From positions 1-33,719 of the forward strand of contig SVSL01000015.1 of assembly GCA_015064315.1 (NCBI GenBank): 33,719 nt of DNA, given 5' to 3'. This document shows positions 23,601-30,541 of the stretch, in pieces; position 1 is the first letter of the stretch, and each line of letters begins with the position of its first letter. The position numbers and the translations under genes were made by a program. This stretch comes from Oscillospiraceae bacterium (GTDB taxonomy: Bacteria; Bacillota; Clostridia; Oscillospirales; CAG-272). Under the pieces are notes generated by a model. That model ran no database searches. It saw only the letters and a program-made list of their open reading frames with translations, and was not told where the DNA came from.

Positions 23601-24369
23601 CATCAACGTAAGCCTTAGCCTCGGTTACAGCAGTAGCCTTAGCCTCATCGATAGAGGTCTTCAGAGCAGCGTCTGCATCAGCAGCGAGCTTCTCAGCAGC
23701 ATCGATAGCAGCGTTTACGTCTGCAATTGCCTTGTTGAAAGCATCAGTGCTGGTCTTGTCAGCATCTTTCAGCTCTGCAACCTTAGCGTCAACGTAAGTC
23801 TTTGCATCAGCAATAGCCTCTGCCTTTGCAGTAGCAATAGCAGTGGTCAGCTTGGTCTCAAGAGCAGCATCTGCATCGGAAGCAGTCTTCTTAGCAGCGG
23901 CAACAGCAGCCTCCAGGTCAGCAACAGCTTTGTTGTAAGCGGTAGCGTCAACCTTGAGAGCAACAGCGTCGTTCAGCTTCTTAACAGCAGCATCCAGTGC
24001 AGCGCTTGCACCGTCAGCAGCTTCCTTCTTAGCCGTAGCGATAGCGGCGGTCAAGTCAGCCTTCAGGGCATCGTCTGCGGTAGTAGCAGCAGCCTTAGCC
24101 GCATCAATCGCAGAGTTCAGCTTAGCAACAGCGTCAGCCAAATCCTTGGCATCTGCAGCATCACCGGCAGCAATCAGTGCTTCCAGCTCAGCCTTTGCAG
24201 CAGCAAGGTCAGTCTCTGCTTTTGCTGCCGCGTCGGTCACAGCAGTCTCCGCCTTGGTTGCATTTTCATCGATCTGAGCCTGCAACTCGTCGGACTTACA
24301 TCCGGAAATTGCGAGGACAGAAAGGATCATAATGCAGGCGAACAAAAGAGATAAAACTTTTTTCTTCAT
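20671..24369 (-). CDS. Very large Ala-rich helical lipoprotein (1232 aa)
   Basis: Begins with a lipoprotein signal peptide: MKKKVLSLLFACIMILSVLAI, with lipobox LAISGC and Cys24 as the lipidation site. Residues about 28-330 are alanine-rich coiled coil with a 66-70 residue repeat seen four times by its DADAAL-type marker (about 97, 165, 231, 301); copies include AKTYVDAKVAEL and AKAYVDAQIAEF. Residues about 330-1232 are also mostly helical but not repetitive. There is no LPXTG or other C-terminal anchor. It would form a long fibre attached to the outer face of the membrane. GAAAGGA precedes the ATG. Function unknown; a surface spacer or adhesin-like role is a guess. Confidence 0.9.
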   Translation of the reverse strand: MKKKVLSLLFACIMILSVLAISGCKSDELQAQIDENATKAETAVTDAAAKAETDLAAAKAELEALIAAGDAADAKDLADAVAKLNSAIDAAKAAATTADDALKADLTAAIATAKKEAADGASAALDAAVKKLNDAVALKVDATAYNKAVADLEAAVAAAKKTASDADAALETKLTTAIATAKAEAIADAKTYVDAKVAELKDADKTSTDAFNKAIADVNAAIDAAEKLAADADAALKTSIDEAKATAVTEAKAYVDAQIAEFKNTLDTQDETDKAALALEIQTLKDNIAAAEAAAKKAATDADAVLADKIAELEAAIAYGDKATADAWGDWNDATAVVIEKLAALRKAENKFMTTYNSVLPQTMIDKAIDLVAETEAKLLRAVNKAAAEDVYSYAGDFFATVDGVFEVYNSYNKAYYYDAELKALADLFAESLKALEATTAESDVPAIKTALKADMDKVMTKDKALLNFREADGTPVKAVTLGEKWTKLLAFVNEKINTEDEEIYKALNFDAVKATYDEYQLRYNVLVELKAAADLYNLEFKKLADLLSEDNKYNATFNKDNVELYKLFEEKVAVWYENLGETNEENKTKLLDATILEEMRANFNARRKGLEDYAAKMLSDLERFGAKDYKYLYDATLEEEVFALHDNYIAFKQYVVEIGYELGEEYHVAFNAFEAGTYARAFALNQANIDATAIEDRIQTLTGYLTHLTSFKSAYQLEMEAILADVETWKSVYFDNFAAEKVEGNDNWELLDHAALAALEKTYHDKLDPINAAIKNLADEFKKPGFVTVNLLSGDDITNARNAWDALVVLIADLGLGVDDIEDVGEIPGIKGVATTDKIADLFDAKTIEYANKKATAAADYAGLKILSEKEVTIYDEAIVKAMAKWYFDYLGMNIADAASVLPDDGKNLKLSDTLTITDELFAAAKATYAAWALLTEAKINEMNALNGDIAAFLAKPIYTESKAEFCALKDRYMAFMTGEGAKALGFGTEQYAITADAPYAVDVDEFLKAGDKITALEEELKWIFVQIDAFADKEFIKNNLLDATLADKNIARLGEVESYMISFTEKNAGFNCFVESAGTEYKNRELVIAQSRAFIEIAETYASAMANVTKIGTDAVEADLTKRAGDARDAAVELILTLEPAVWATDDAFAAEMAKLNVVEQTIDAYLTYVGEKTEVLMAERYENHVKTLMNTVTAEKVASYEKVNETAEDLVEDVMYSIKDTFAKIGSNN

Positions 24370-24414
24370 GTTGTTTGTCCTTTCGTTTGTGTTTTATTGT
24401 GGTACACATTATGT

Positions 24415-24443
24415 ATTATACACCACCAACAAAAAAATGTCAA
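24415..24443 (-). promoter_or_regulatory. Consensus promoter of the large lipoprotein gene
   Basis: Minus strand TTGACA (24438-24443), exactly 17 bp, TATAAT (24415-24420). A perfect match suggests strong constitutive expression. Confidence 0.85.
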
Positions 24444-24688
24444 TAGTTTTTTTGTTTTTTTTTGAAAATTTTGATAATCAAATATTTTTCTTGCCTTTCC
24501 TGTCAAATGTCGTAAAAAATCCCCAAAATTCCCAAACCGTTATTTTGGAAACCGGTTGTCATCCTTTTTATTATAATACCGTTCCCCTTGAAAAAAGCCG
24601 GGAACATTTTTGCCGTTCGCAAAGCACGGTTTCCTTTTGCGAGAGTGCGGCATCTTGCGCAATTTTTTAACTTCCGCTTCATTTCCTC
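24444..24688. other. AT-rich intergenic region without a recognisable gene
   Basis: Between the two divergent promoters lie long T and A tracts and a few short inverted repeats (AACCG..CGGTT near 24535-24556). I see no credible gene or RNA here. The A/T tracts upstream of both promoters could act as UP elements. Confidence 0.5.
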
Positions 24689-24717
24689 TTTACAAATTTG
24701 CAAAAAAGTGATACAAT
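24689..24717 (+). promoter_or_regulatory. Promoter of the ROK-PfkB operon
   Basis: TTTACA (24689-24694), 17 bp, TACAAT (24712-24717), about 35 bp before the ROK start. Confidence 0.65.
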
Positions 24718-24751
24718 AGGCATATACGGACAAAACAGGGAGGGTTTACCC

Positions 24752-25699
24752 ATGATTGGAATTGACATTGGCGGCACCAAGTGCGCCGTTAGCATCGGCT
24801 ATGAAACAAACGGCGCGCTGACCGTAGAAAAAAAAGAAAGCATCCCCACGGATCTTTCGGTCTCGCCCTATGAAATGCTGGAACGGCTTGCCGCGCTTCT
24901 GGACGGCATGACGAAGGAATACGACGCCATTGGAATTTCCTGTGGCGGCCCCCTGAACACTCTGACGGGAGAAATCCTGTCGCCCCCCAATCTTCCCGGG
25001 TGGGATCACGTGGAGGTTGTTCGGTTCTTCAAAGAAAAATATCACTGCCCCGTGATCCTGCAAAACGATGCCAACGCCTGCGCTTTGGCGGAGTGGCGTT
25101 ACGGTGCCGGCAAGGGATGTGAGAACATGGCGTTCTTCACCTTTGGCACGGGTCTGGGTGCGGGTCTTATTTTAAATGGAAGACTTTATGACGGTGCCTG
25201 CGGCATGGCGGGCGAGGCGGGACATATGCGCCTTGCCGATCACGGTCCCGTTGGCTACGGAAAAGCCGGCTCCTTTGAGGGCTTTTGCTCGGGCGGTGGA
25301 CTCAAGCAGCTGGGACAGACCTACGCCAGGGAGCGCCTGCAAATGGGAAAAACGGTTTCCTTCTGTCAAAGCACCGACGAGCTGGAGGCGATCGACGCCA
25401 AAAAGATCGCGGAATTTGCCAAAGCCGGTAACGCGGACGCTCTGGAGGTTTATGAGATCTGCGGAGAGAAGCTGGGACGGGGACTTTCGATCATCATCGA
25501 TCTGCTCAATCCCGACCGCATTGTTCTCGGAAGCATCTTCACCCGTTGTGAGGAGCTTCTGCGCCCCGCCATGGAAAAAGTTTTGCAAAAAGAGACGTTG
25601 GCGCTCTCGCGTGAGACCTGTCGCATCCTTCCCGCCGCCCTTGGCGAGCAGATCGGTGACTACGCCGCTCTTTCCCTTGCCGCCGAGGCGCTTCGCTGA
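24752..25699 (+). CDS. ROK-family sugar kinase
   Basis: A 315-residue protein. The ATP-binding start is MIGIDIGGTKCAVSIGYE. The sugar and catalytic region is QNDANACALAEW, followed by FGTGLGAGLILNGRL and the ROK signature GMAGEAGHMRL. The usual zinc motif CxCGxxGC is absent; the region reads GPVGYGKAGSFEGFCSGGG, as in zinc-free ROK proteins. Probable substrates are hexoses or N-acetylhexosamines. AGGGAGGG lies before the ATG at 24752; a longer frame from 24698 includes the promoter. It is followed 15 bp later by a PfkB kinase. Confidence 0.9.
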   Translation: MIGIDIGGTKCAVSIGYETNGALTVEKKESIPTDLSVSPYEMLERLAALLDGMTKEYDAIGISCGGPLNTLTGEILSPPNLPGWDHVEVVRFFKEKYHCPVILQNDANACALAEWRYGAGKGCENMAFFTFGTGLGAGLILNGRLYDGACGMAGEAGHMRLADHGPVGYGKAGSFEGFCSGGGLKQLGQTYARERLQMGKTVSFCQSTDELEAIDAKKIAEFAKAGNADALEVYEICGEKLGRGLSIIIDLLNPDRIVLGSIFTRCEELLRPAMEKVLQKETLALSRETCRILPAALGEQIGDYAALSLAAEALR

Positions 25700-25714
25700 A
25701 AGGTGTTTTGCGCC

Positions 25715-26599
25715 ATGATCAAAATTTTATCCTTTGGAGAGATCATTTGGGACGTCTTTCCCGACGGTGACGCCGTGATCGGCGGCGCGCCCTTGAATTT
25801 TGCGGCACATGCCGTCAAATGCGGTGCCGAGGCATTCCTGTTTTCGGCAATTGGAGAGGACGCGCTTGGCGAAAGAGCCATTCGCGCTCTGCAAAATCTG
25901 GGGGTCAAGACCGATTTGATCGGCAAGAGCGCGCTCCCCACGGGGCGGTGTCTTGTGACGCTGAAAAACGGCTCTCCCTCCTACGAGGTCTGCCGTCCCG
26001 CCGCCTACGACCATATTCTTTTGAACGAAGACGCCGAGGGGCGCATTGGAGCCGAGCAATTTGACGCCTTTTGCTTTGGAACCCTTGCCGCAAGGGAGCA
26101 AATTTCGCGCCACGCCCTGCAAAAAACGCTGGAACGGTGCAAATTCGGAAGCATCTTTTGCGACATCAATCTGCGGCCGAATTGCTATGACGAGGAATCG
26201 GTAAAGCTCTGCTTTGAGAACGCCAATCTCCTTAAAATCAGCGAGGAGGAGGAGCCCCTGCTTTCTGCATTTCCCTTCTATCAGAGCGTCTGCCCGAAAG
26301 GATTGCAAAACGGGCTCGATTCCCTTTTTGATACCTATCCAAATCTTGCGCTCGTCCTCTTTACCAAGGGTGAAAAGGGCGCTACGGTATACCAAAAAGA
26401 CGGTACGTGTGTAGAAATTCCGCCCTGCCCCACCACCGTTGCCTCCACCGTGGGCGCAGGCGACAGCTTTGGAGCGGCGTTCCTCACGTCCTACCTTGGC
26501 GGCGCGTCAATCCCGGAAGCAGGCAGCCTTGCATCGAGAGTCAGCGCCTTTGTGGTTTCCAAAAAAGAAGCGGTTCCCGAGTATCGGTTGCCGCTGTAA
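25715..26599 (+). CDS. PfkB-family carbohydrate kinase (fructokinase-like)
   Basis: A 294-residue ribokinase-fold enzyme. It starts ILSFGEIIWDVFPDGDAVIGGAPLNFAAHA, the fructokinase-like N-terminus with the sugar-binding GGAPLN. It ends with the PfkB signature TVASTVGAGDSFGAAF, whose Asp is the catalytic base. The ATG at 25715 has AAAGGTG upstream; a GTG at 25703 is less likely. It shares the transcript with the ROK kinase and ends at the hairpin 26605-26635. Two sugar kinases in one operon suggest use of a disaccharide or mixed hexoses, though no transporter or hydrolase is adjacent. Confidence 0.9.
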   Translation: MIKILSFGEIIWDVFPDGDAVIGGAPLNFAAHAVKCGAEAFLFSAIGEDALGERAIRALQNLGVKTDLIGKSALPTGRCLVTLKNGSPSYEVCRPAAYDHILLNEDAEGRIGAEQFDAFCFGTLAAREQISRHALQKTLERCKFGSIFCDINLRPNCYDEESVKLCFENANLLKISEEEEPLLSAFPFYQSVCPKGLQNGLDSLFDTYPNLALVLFTKGEKGATVYQKDGTCVEIPPCPTTVASTVGAGDSFGAAFLTSYLGGASIPEAGSLASRVSAFVVSKKEAVPEYRLPL

Positions 26600-26604
26600 A
26601 ACAA

Positions 26605-26635
26605 AAAAAAGAACGGACACAGTCCGTTCTTTTTT
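26605..26635. terminator. Bidirectional terminator between convergent genes
   Basis: A-tract, GAACGGAC-ACA-GTCCGTTC, T-tract: an A/T-flanked stem that can terminate the plus-strand PfkB gene and the minus-strand lipoprotein gene. Confidence 0.85.
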
Positions 26636-26649
26636 ATGTATTTTAAGAA

Positions 26650-27147
26650 TTAGCCCTTGGAATCCTTGATGGCATCTTCAGTTCCGTACCAAACGTACTT
26701 GCCGCTTCTGCCGATCACGTAGTCTTCCTTCGTTTCCTCAAGCTCCTTCTCGAGTTCCTTCAGCTCATCCTCAAGCTCATCGATCTCGTCGCTGTCCAGA
26801 TCCTTCTCGTACTTAGAGAGCATGTGCTTGGTGGTCTTGATCTTGAGTTCGATAGACTCAAGCTCATAATCCAGCTGCATCTTCATCTGCTGATAGTACA
26901 GCTTAGCGGTGGAGGACTTAGCAAACTTTACAATTACGAGGGAGTCGTCTTTCTTGTAAGCAGAAAGAGATTCCTCAATGCCTGCTTCATCAATGTCGTC
27001 GGAGTAGGAAACCATGTAATCGTTGTCCTTCAAAGCTTCCTCAGCCTTTTCCAGGTTCAGCTTGGGCTTAGCGCCGCAAGAGGAAAGAACGACTACGCTG
27101 CTTACCAGCATGAGAACTGCCAGCATGAGTGTCAAAAACTTTTTCAT
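26650..27147 (-). CDS. Small lipoprotein with charged coiled-coil C-terminus (165 aa)
   Basis: The start at 27147 (MKKFLTLMLAVLMLVSSVVV) gives a typical lipoprotein signal with lipobox LSSC. The mature part has an alpha/beta section (NLEKAEEALKDNDYMVSYS) and a long charged coiled coil (DSDEIDELEDELKELEKELE, about 120-145). AAGGAG precedes the ATG; an upstream extension to 27330 runs through the promoter and is rejected. No family recognised. Proteins of this make-up are frequent surface lipoproteins in Clostridia. Single-gene transcript. Confidence 0.85.
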   Translation of the reverse strand: MKKFLTLMLAVLMLVSSVVVLSSCGAKPKLNLEKAEEALKDNDYMVSYSDDIDEAGIEESLSAYKKDDSLVIVKFAKSSTAKLYYQQMKMQLDYELESIELKIKTTKHMLSKYEKDLDSDEIDELEDELKELEKELEETKEDYVIGRSGKYVWYGTEDAIKDSKG

Positions 27148-27199
27148 GTCAAAAATCTCCTTTTTGAATGTTTTTTTAGTTCTTCTTGAACTTACGCTT

Positions 27200-27228
27200 A
27201 TTATATACGAATTTTGACGGTTTGTCAA
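27200..27228 (-). promoter_or_regulatory. Promoter of the small lipoprotein gene
   Basis: Minus strand TTGACA (27223-27228), exactly 17 bp, TATAAT (27200-27205). Confidence 0.85.
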
Positions 27229-27355
27229 GCCTTTTTTGAATTTTTCTTGAATAAACCAAGAAAATTTCCGCTTTTGCCTTTCAAATGACGGGATTGAAAG
27301 CATACCGCCTCCCCTCGCACTTTTTCTCAAAACACCTTAATTTTTTTGAAAAAGG

Positions 27356-27384
27356 TTGCAAAAAAGAGAGCGGCGTGCTATAAT
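27356..27384 (+). promoter_or_regulatory. Promoter of nagA
   Basis: TTGCAA (27356-27361), 17 bp, TATAAT (27379-27384), 35 bp before the ATG. Confidence 0.75.
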
Positions 27385-27419
27385 GAGGATGATTTCAACA
27401 ATGAAAAAACGAGGTATCT

Positions 27420-28589
27420 ATGGTAATCAAAAACGCAAGCATCGTCATGCCAACACAAATTCTTGATGGCATGGATCTACGCCTGACGGACGGCGTGATC
27501 GGGGAGATCGGAAAGGATCTTTGCGACGAAACCGTTATTGACGCCAAGGGACTTTTCCTGACTCCCGGCTTTGTGGATATTCACACCCACGGCGGCTACG
27601 GGGCGGATTTTATGGACTGTACCGCAGAAAGCCTTACCGCGGCTCTGAATTTTCATCTGGACAACGGCACCACCACGGTGCTTCCCACCTCCTGCACGGC
27701 ACCGAGGGAGAGCATCATCGCCTATCTTTCCTTTATCCGCTCCGCGATGAAGAAAAACCCCGACCTGTCGCGCGTGGTGGCGGGCGTACATCTGGAGGGC
27801 CCCTATCTTTCGGTGCGCAATCGCGGTGCGCAGAAGCTGGAGGAGCTTGCCGTTCCCGCGCGGGACGATTATTCCTATATGATCGAATACGCCGACGTCA
27901 TCAAGACCGTTACCATTTCTCCGGAGCTGGACGGCGCGGTGGAGATGGTCAAGCGCTTGAAGGCGGCGGGCATTACGGTCTGCGGCGGTCACGATGACGG
28001 CATCTATCCCAATTTTTTGCCCGCCATTGAAGCAGGACTTTCCCATATGACCCATCACTTTTGCGCCATGAGCGAGCTTCGGTTTGTGGACGGCATCCGC
28101 AATCTGGGCTTGCGCGAATACGCCCTGCTGGATGACCGCCTGACCGTGGAGCTCATTGCGGACAACCGCCATATTCCGCCCATGCTGGCAAGATTGATCT
28201 TTCAAAGCAAGGGGGCTTCGCGAATCGCTCTGGTCTCCGACTCTCTGCGTTGCGCGGGACAGCCCAAGGACGACCGCGTTTACAAGCTGGGTGCCGACGA
28301 AAACGCGCAGCTGGTAAAGATTGGAGAGGGAGTTGCCGTTACCGCCGACGGGGAAAAATTTGCGGGAAGCATCACCCCCGTGCGCCGCATGGTGAAAAAC
28401 CTTGTGGATGCGGGCATTCCTCTGGTGGATGCCGTTCGCACCGCCACTCTGACGCCTGCCGAAATTCTCGGTATGGACGGCAGCATCGGAAGCATCGCCA
28501 AAGGCAAGCGGGCAAATCTCTGTCTGCTCGACCAGGATCTCAATTTGAAAACGCTGATCGTGGACGGAACGATCCGTTGCGGTCACTGA
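27420..28589 (+). CDS. nagA: N-acetylglucosamine-6-phosphate deacetylase
   Basis: A 389-residue amidohydrolase of the NagA family. Metal and catalytic motifs are PGFVDIHTHGGYGADFMD (HxH), AGVHLEGPYLS (metal-binding Glu), CGGHDDG and MTHHFCAM (metal histidines), ELIADNRHIPP, and VSDSLRCAG with the catalytic Asp. It removes the acetyl group from GlcNAc-6-phosphate, leading to glucosamine-6-phosphate. GAGG lies 6 nt before the ATG. No nagB or transporter is adjacent. It is the last GC-rich gene before the AT-rich island. Confidence 0.92.
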   Translation: MVIKNASIVMPTQILDGMDLRLTDGVIGEIGKDLCDETVIDAKGLFLTPGFVDIHTHGGYGADFMDCTAESLTAALNFHLDNGTTTVLPTSCTAPRESIIAYLSFIRSAMKKNPDLSRVVAGVHLEGPYLSVRNRGAQKLEELAVPARDDYSYMIEYADVIKTVTISPELDGAVEMVKRLKAAGITVCGGHDDGIYPNFLPAIEAGLSHMTHHFCAMSELRFVDGIRNLGLREYALLDDRLTVELIADNRHIPPMLARLIFQSKGASRIALVSDSLRCAGQPKDDRVYKLGADENAQLVKIGEGVAVTADGEKFAGSITPVRRMVKNLVDAGIPLVDAVRTATLTPAEILGMDGSIGSIAKGKRANLCLLDQDLNLKTLIVDGTIRCGH

Positions 28590-28671
28590 TCCGCATTCCC
28601 TGCCGCGTCAAGCATCAAGCGCGAGCGCTTGCGGGGCTCGAATCGGTGAACTTCAATCGTAAAACAAAGGG

Positions 28672-28692
28672 ATAGAGGCGTTGCCTCTATCG
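28672..28692 (+). other. Hairpin at the edge of the AT-rich island
   Basis: GATAGAGGC-GTT-GCCTCTATC, a perfect 9-bp stem ending one base before the ATG at 28693. It has no T tract. It may mark a recombination junction or mask the start of the small gene. Confidence 0.5.
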
Positions 28693-28881
28693 ATGGATAA
28701 AAAGGCGCGTAAAGAAATGCGTAAGCTTAAGAAAAAATATCGCAAAAGAAATCTTGCGTATAAACGGGATAAAATGAAAGTCAAGGCAGAATTTAAGGCG
28801 CTTGGAAAGAAAATCAAGCTTGAATTTGAAGTTGCAAAAGAAATTACAGATTTTTTAGTTAAGCATATTTTGGAAGAATAA
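28693..28881 (+). CDS. Lys-rich small protein, possible toxin C-terminal fragment (62 aa)
   Basis: Reads MDKKARKEMRKLKKKYRKRN and ends KALGKKIKLEFEVAKEITDF plus LVKHILEE. It is very basic at the start, amphipathic later, with no signal. There is no good ribosome site at this ATG or at the TTG at 28681, and I see no promoter just upstream, so it may be a leftover fragment rather than a free gene. Its end resembles the frameshifted fragment at 30247-30530 (KVLGKKLKL..). Both stand immediately before paralogous membrane genes. The order recalls a toxin C-terminus followed by its immunity gene. The function is not shown. Confidence 0.5.
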   Translation: MDKKARKEMRKLKKKYRKRNLAYKRDKMKVKAEFKALGKKIKLEFEVAKEITDFLVKHILEE

Positions 28882-28892
28882 GAGGGAGAAGT

Positions 28893-29342
28893 ATGAATCA
28901 ATATCAAACTGCACTTAAGATGGCTTTGAAACGAGACATGATTTTAACAATTGGTTTTATCATTGCCTTTGTTGTTGTTGGGGGATTGATAATTCACCTG
29001 ATCAAGGAAAAAATTTTCCCTAAATGGACATTATGTATTTTAACTGTCGGGGTGATTTTGTTTGTGTTAGGTTCAATACAAACTATTAACATTTACCAAG
29101 ATATGCGTGAAGAATCCTATGTTGTATATCAAGGCAATTACGAACAACGCCATGAAGGATATGATGATTCATATTATCCAACAGTATTGTTGGATGGCGA
29201 AAAAATCAAATTGAAAAGCCACGTTACACTGACATCTAATACGGGTAGATATTATGGTTATGTTGTATACGGAAAAAGATCTAAAATCGTTGTTTATATA
29301 GGCGAAGATTTACCCACGGATCTACAAGGTATAAATGAATAA
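28893..29342 (+). CDS. Two-span membrane protein, paralogue A of the immunity-like family (149 aa)
   Basis: N-terminal basic segment, two membrane spans (about 17-40 and 44-66), then a soluble C-terminal domain of about 80 residues: DMREESYVVYQGNYEQ.. and YYGYVVYGKRSKIVVYIGED. The C-terminal pattern is shared with the genes at 30542 and 31199. AGGGAGA precedes the ATG, 11 bp after the Lys-rich fragment. The base composition is AT-rich, unlike nagA. The terminator at 29348 follows. I know no named family; an immunity role is inferred from context. Confidence 0.8.
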   Translation: MNQYQTALKMALKRDMILTIGFIIAFVVVGGLIIHLIKEKIFPKWTLCILTVGVILFVLGSIQTINIYQDMREESYVVYQGNYEQRHEGYDDSYYPTVLLDGEKIKLKSHVTLTSNTGRYYGYVVYGKRSKIVVYIGEDLPTDLQGINE

Positions 29343-29347
29343 TCTTG

Positions 29348-29390
29348 CCCCCGGTGCAGTACTGTTTTGGTTCTGTGCTGGGGGATTTTT
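29348..29390 (+). terminator. Terminator after paralogue A
   Basis: CCCCCGGTGCAGTAC pairs with GTTCTGTGCTGGGGG (one mismatch, several G-U pairs), then ATTTTT. The next promoter begins 3 bp later, the same terminator-then-promoter layout as at 31011 and 31623. Confidence 0.75.
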
Positions 29391-29392
29391 CC

Positions 29393-29421
29393 TTGACAAA
29401 AAGTAGCTTGCATGATATAAT
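29393..29421 (+). promoter_or_regulatory. Consensus promoter whose -10 lies in an Rhs remnant
   Basis: TTGACA (29393-29398), exactly 17 bp, TATAAT (29416-29421). The TATAAT also reads as Tyr-Asn, the first two residues of the Rhs fragment. The promoter may therefore have arisen by fusion to the fragment. Confidence 0.7.
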
Positions 29422-29529
29422 GATACCAACGGTAACCCGAGAAGCTATTTGGGTAATACTCTTGCATGGGAAAAGGGCAGACAGCTTAAGCAATACGGTG
29501 AGAATACCTACAAGTATAACAACGAAGGT
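29416..29529 (+). pseudogene. Remnant of an Rhs/YD-repeat protein (38 codons)
   Basis: In frame it reads YNDTNGNPRSYLGNTLAWEK then GRQLKQYGENTYKYNNEG. This is the characteristic repeat found just before the variable C-terminal toxin of clostridial Rhs/YD proteins. It has a stop codon (TGA) directly upstream and no start or ribosome site. It runs in frame into the following membrane gene, whose own ATG lies at 29545. It is a recombination scar from a lost Rhs toxin gene. Confidence 0.75.
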
Positions 29530-29544
29530 AACGGGAGAGTGCTT

Positions 29545-30228
29545 ATGAGATTTTTTATTAATGCAAAGTTAATCTTCATATTGTGTATAATTTCCTTTGT
29601 GGCTATTGGTATTCTTCTTGTAGATTTTTTGATCGCTTTGAGAAGAAAAACATCGTATATTAGTAATATAATTTGGGCTAGAGACCGATTTTTAGTTTGG
29701 TTTATATCTATTTGCCTTTTTGCTTTTTTCCCAATTTGGCTCTCATTGATGTTGTGGTTTGTTGCTTTTTTTCTTTTGAAATATATTTTATTGAAAAAAG
29801 ATATAGCATATGTGTACCATTTAGTCAATGATCAATCACAAAACGATATGATTTGTAGATCGTTTGGAGAATGCATAGAAAAATTGTTCTCCAAAACAAC
29901 AGATTACACATTACAAAAAAGTATTTTGAAAAATGAGTTTTCGTTTTGTGAATATGCCAACACGTTAGTTGTAGTTCCTGTTTACTACTTGTTTGGAATC
30001 GTCAAATTGTATCCCGAATACCGAATAGGTTATGTTGTCGGCATTTATTTGATTGCATTTTCAATTTTTGTGTTAATTTCAAAGTTTATTTATTCGATTC
30101 TTAATCAAAAGGGAAACTTTTTTGAAAAAGGTCTGTATTCTTATTTGTTCGTTATTGTTTTGGGAATTGTATACTTTGTGTTGTTGACTCTCATTATAAA
30201 TAATCTTGGGCTCTTTACTCTATTATGA
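29545..30228 (+). CDS. Polytopic membrane protein of unknown function (227 aa)
   Basis: About five or six hydrophobic segments: LIFILCIISFVAIGILLVDF, LVWFISICLFAFFPIWLSLM, LVVVPVYYLFGIV, YVVGIYLIAFSIFVLI and YLFVIVLGIVYFVLLTLII. A hydrophilic loop with several Cys and Asp residues lies in the middle (about 85-140). GGGAGAG lies 5 nt before the ATG at 29545. An in-frame TTG at 29449 would add the Rhs remnant but has no ribosome site. It is AT-rich. In this setting it is a candidate immunity protein for a membrane-acting or Rhs-delivered toxin; this is inference. Confidence 0.75.
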   Translation: MRFFINAKLIFILCIISFVAIGILLVDFLIALRRKTSYISNIIWARDRFLVWFISICLFAFFPIWLSLMLWFVAFFLLKYILLKKDIAYVYHLVNDQSQNDMICRSFGECIEKLFSKTTDYTLQKSILKNEFSFCEYANTLVVVPVYYLFGIVKLYPEYRIGYVVGIYLIAFSIFVLISKFIYSILNQKGNFFEKGLYSYLFVIVLGIVYFVLLTLIINNLGLFTLL

Positions 30229-30234
30229 TTTCTT

Positions 30235-30272
30235 TCCGCACTCAGCGTGGATTTTTCGGAATCTGCGTTAGC
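30235..30272 (+). terminator. Degenerate copy of the array terminator
   Basis: Starts with the conserved arm TCCGCACTCAGCGTGGATT, but the opposite arm is replaced after AATCTGCGTT, so only part of the stem can form. The break point suggests recombination inside the repeat. It overlaps the start of the fragment at 30247. Confidence 0.55.
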
Positions 30273-30530
30273 ATTGGCTCAATATATTAAAAAAATGGGT
30301 TTAGATATTCTTGGGGCACTGCTGTCGGGTATCGTGTCCTCGTTGTTGGTTTTCACAACTAAACTAAAAATAAATATACTTAGAAAAAAGTATAATCAAC
30401 GATCTTATACTTTTAAGACTGAATCGTTGAAAATTAAGGTTCGCTACAAAGTTTTAGGTAAAAAATTGAAGTTGGCATAACCATTTCTAAAACAATTCTT
30501 AAATATGTAATGGCATTTTTGGAAAAATAA
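30247..30530 (+). pseudogene. Frameshifted toxin-like fragment, related to 28693-28881
   Basis: The first frame (GTG 30247 to stop 30480) reads a hydrophobic segment LDILGALLSGIVSSLLVF, a basic stretch, then KVRYKVLGKKLKLA and stop. The adjacent frame continues TISKTILKYVMAFLEK and stops at 30530. Joined, the end aligns with KAEFKALGKKIKLEFEVAKE.. LVKHILEE of the fragment at 28693. So one base has been lost or gained near 30475. No ribosome site precedes it. It stands 11 bp before paralogue B, the same spacing as in the first pair. Confidence 0.55.
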
Positions 30531-30541
30531 AGGAGGGCGTA

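Noticed and set aside
20809..24354. An 1181-codon open frame antisense to the large lipoprotein gene
   Set aside because: It is Ser/Leu/Val-rich nonsense produced by the Ala-rich codon use of the true gene, which has a lipobox, ribosome site, promoter and terminator. The antisense frame has none of these.
26599..26640. A-rich and T-rich sequence as a possible promoter
   Set aside because: It is a symmetric terminator hairpin between two convergent genes.
28630..28650. GGGGCTCGAATCGGTG, resembling a tRNA T-arm and a possible att site at the island edge
   Set aside because: No acceptor, anticodon or D-arm can be built around it, and no integrase or second copy is present in the window.
30470..30490. 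Programmed frameshifting in the toxin-like fragment
   Set aside because: There is no slippery heptamer with a downstream structure at the shift point; simple decay explains it.
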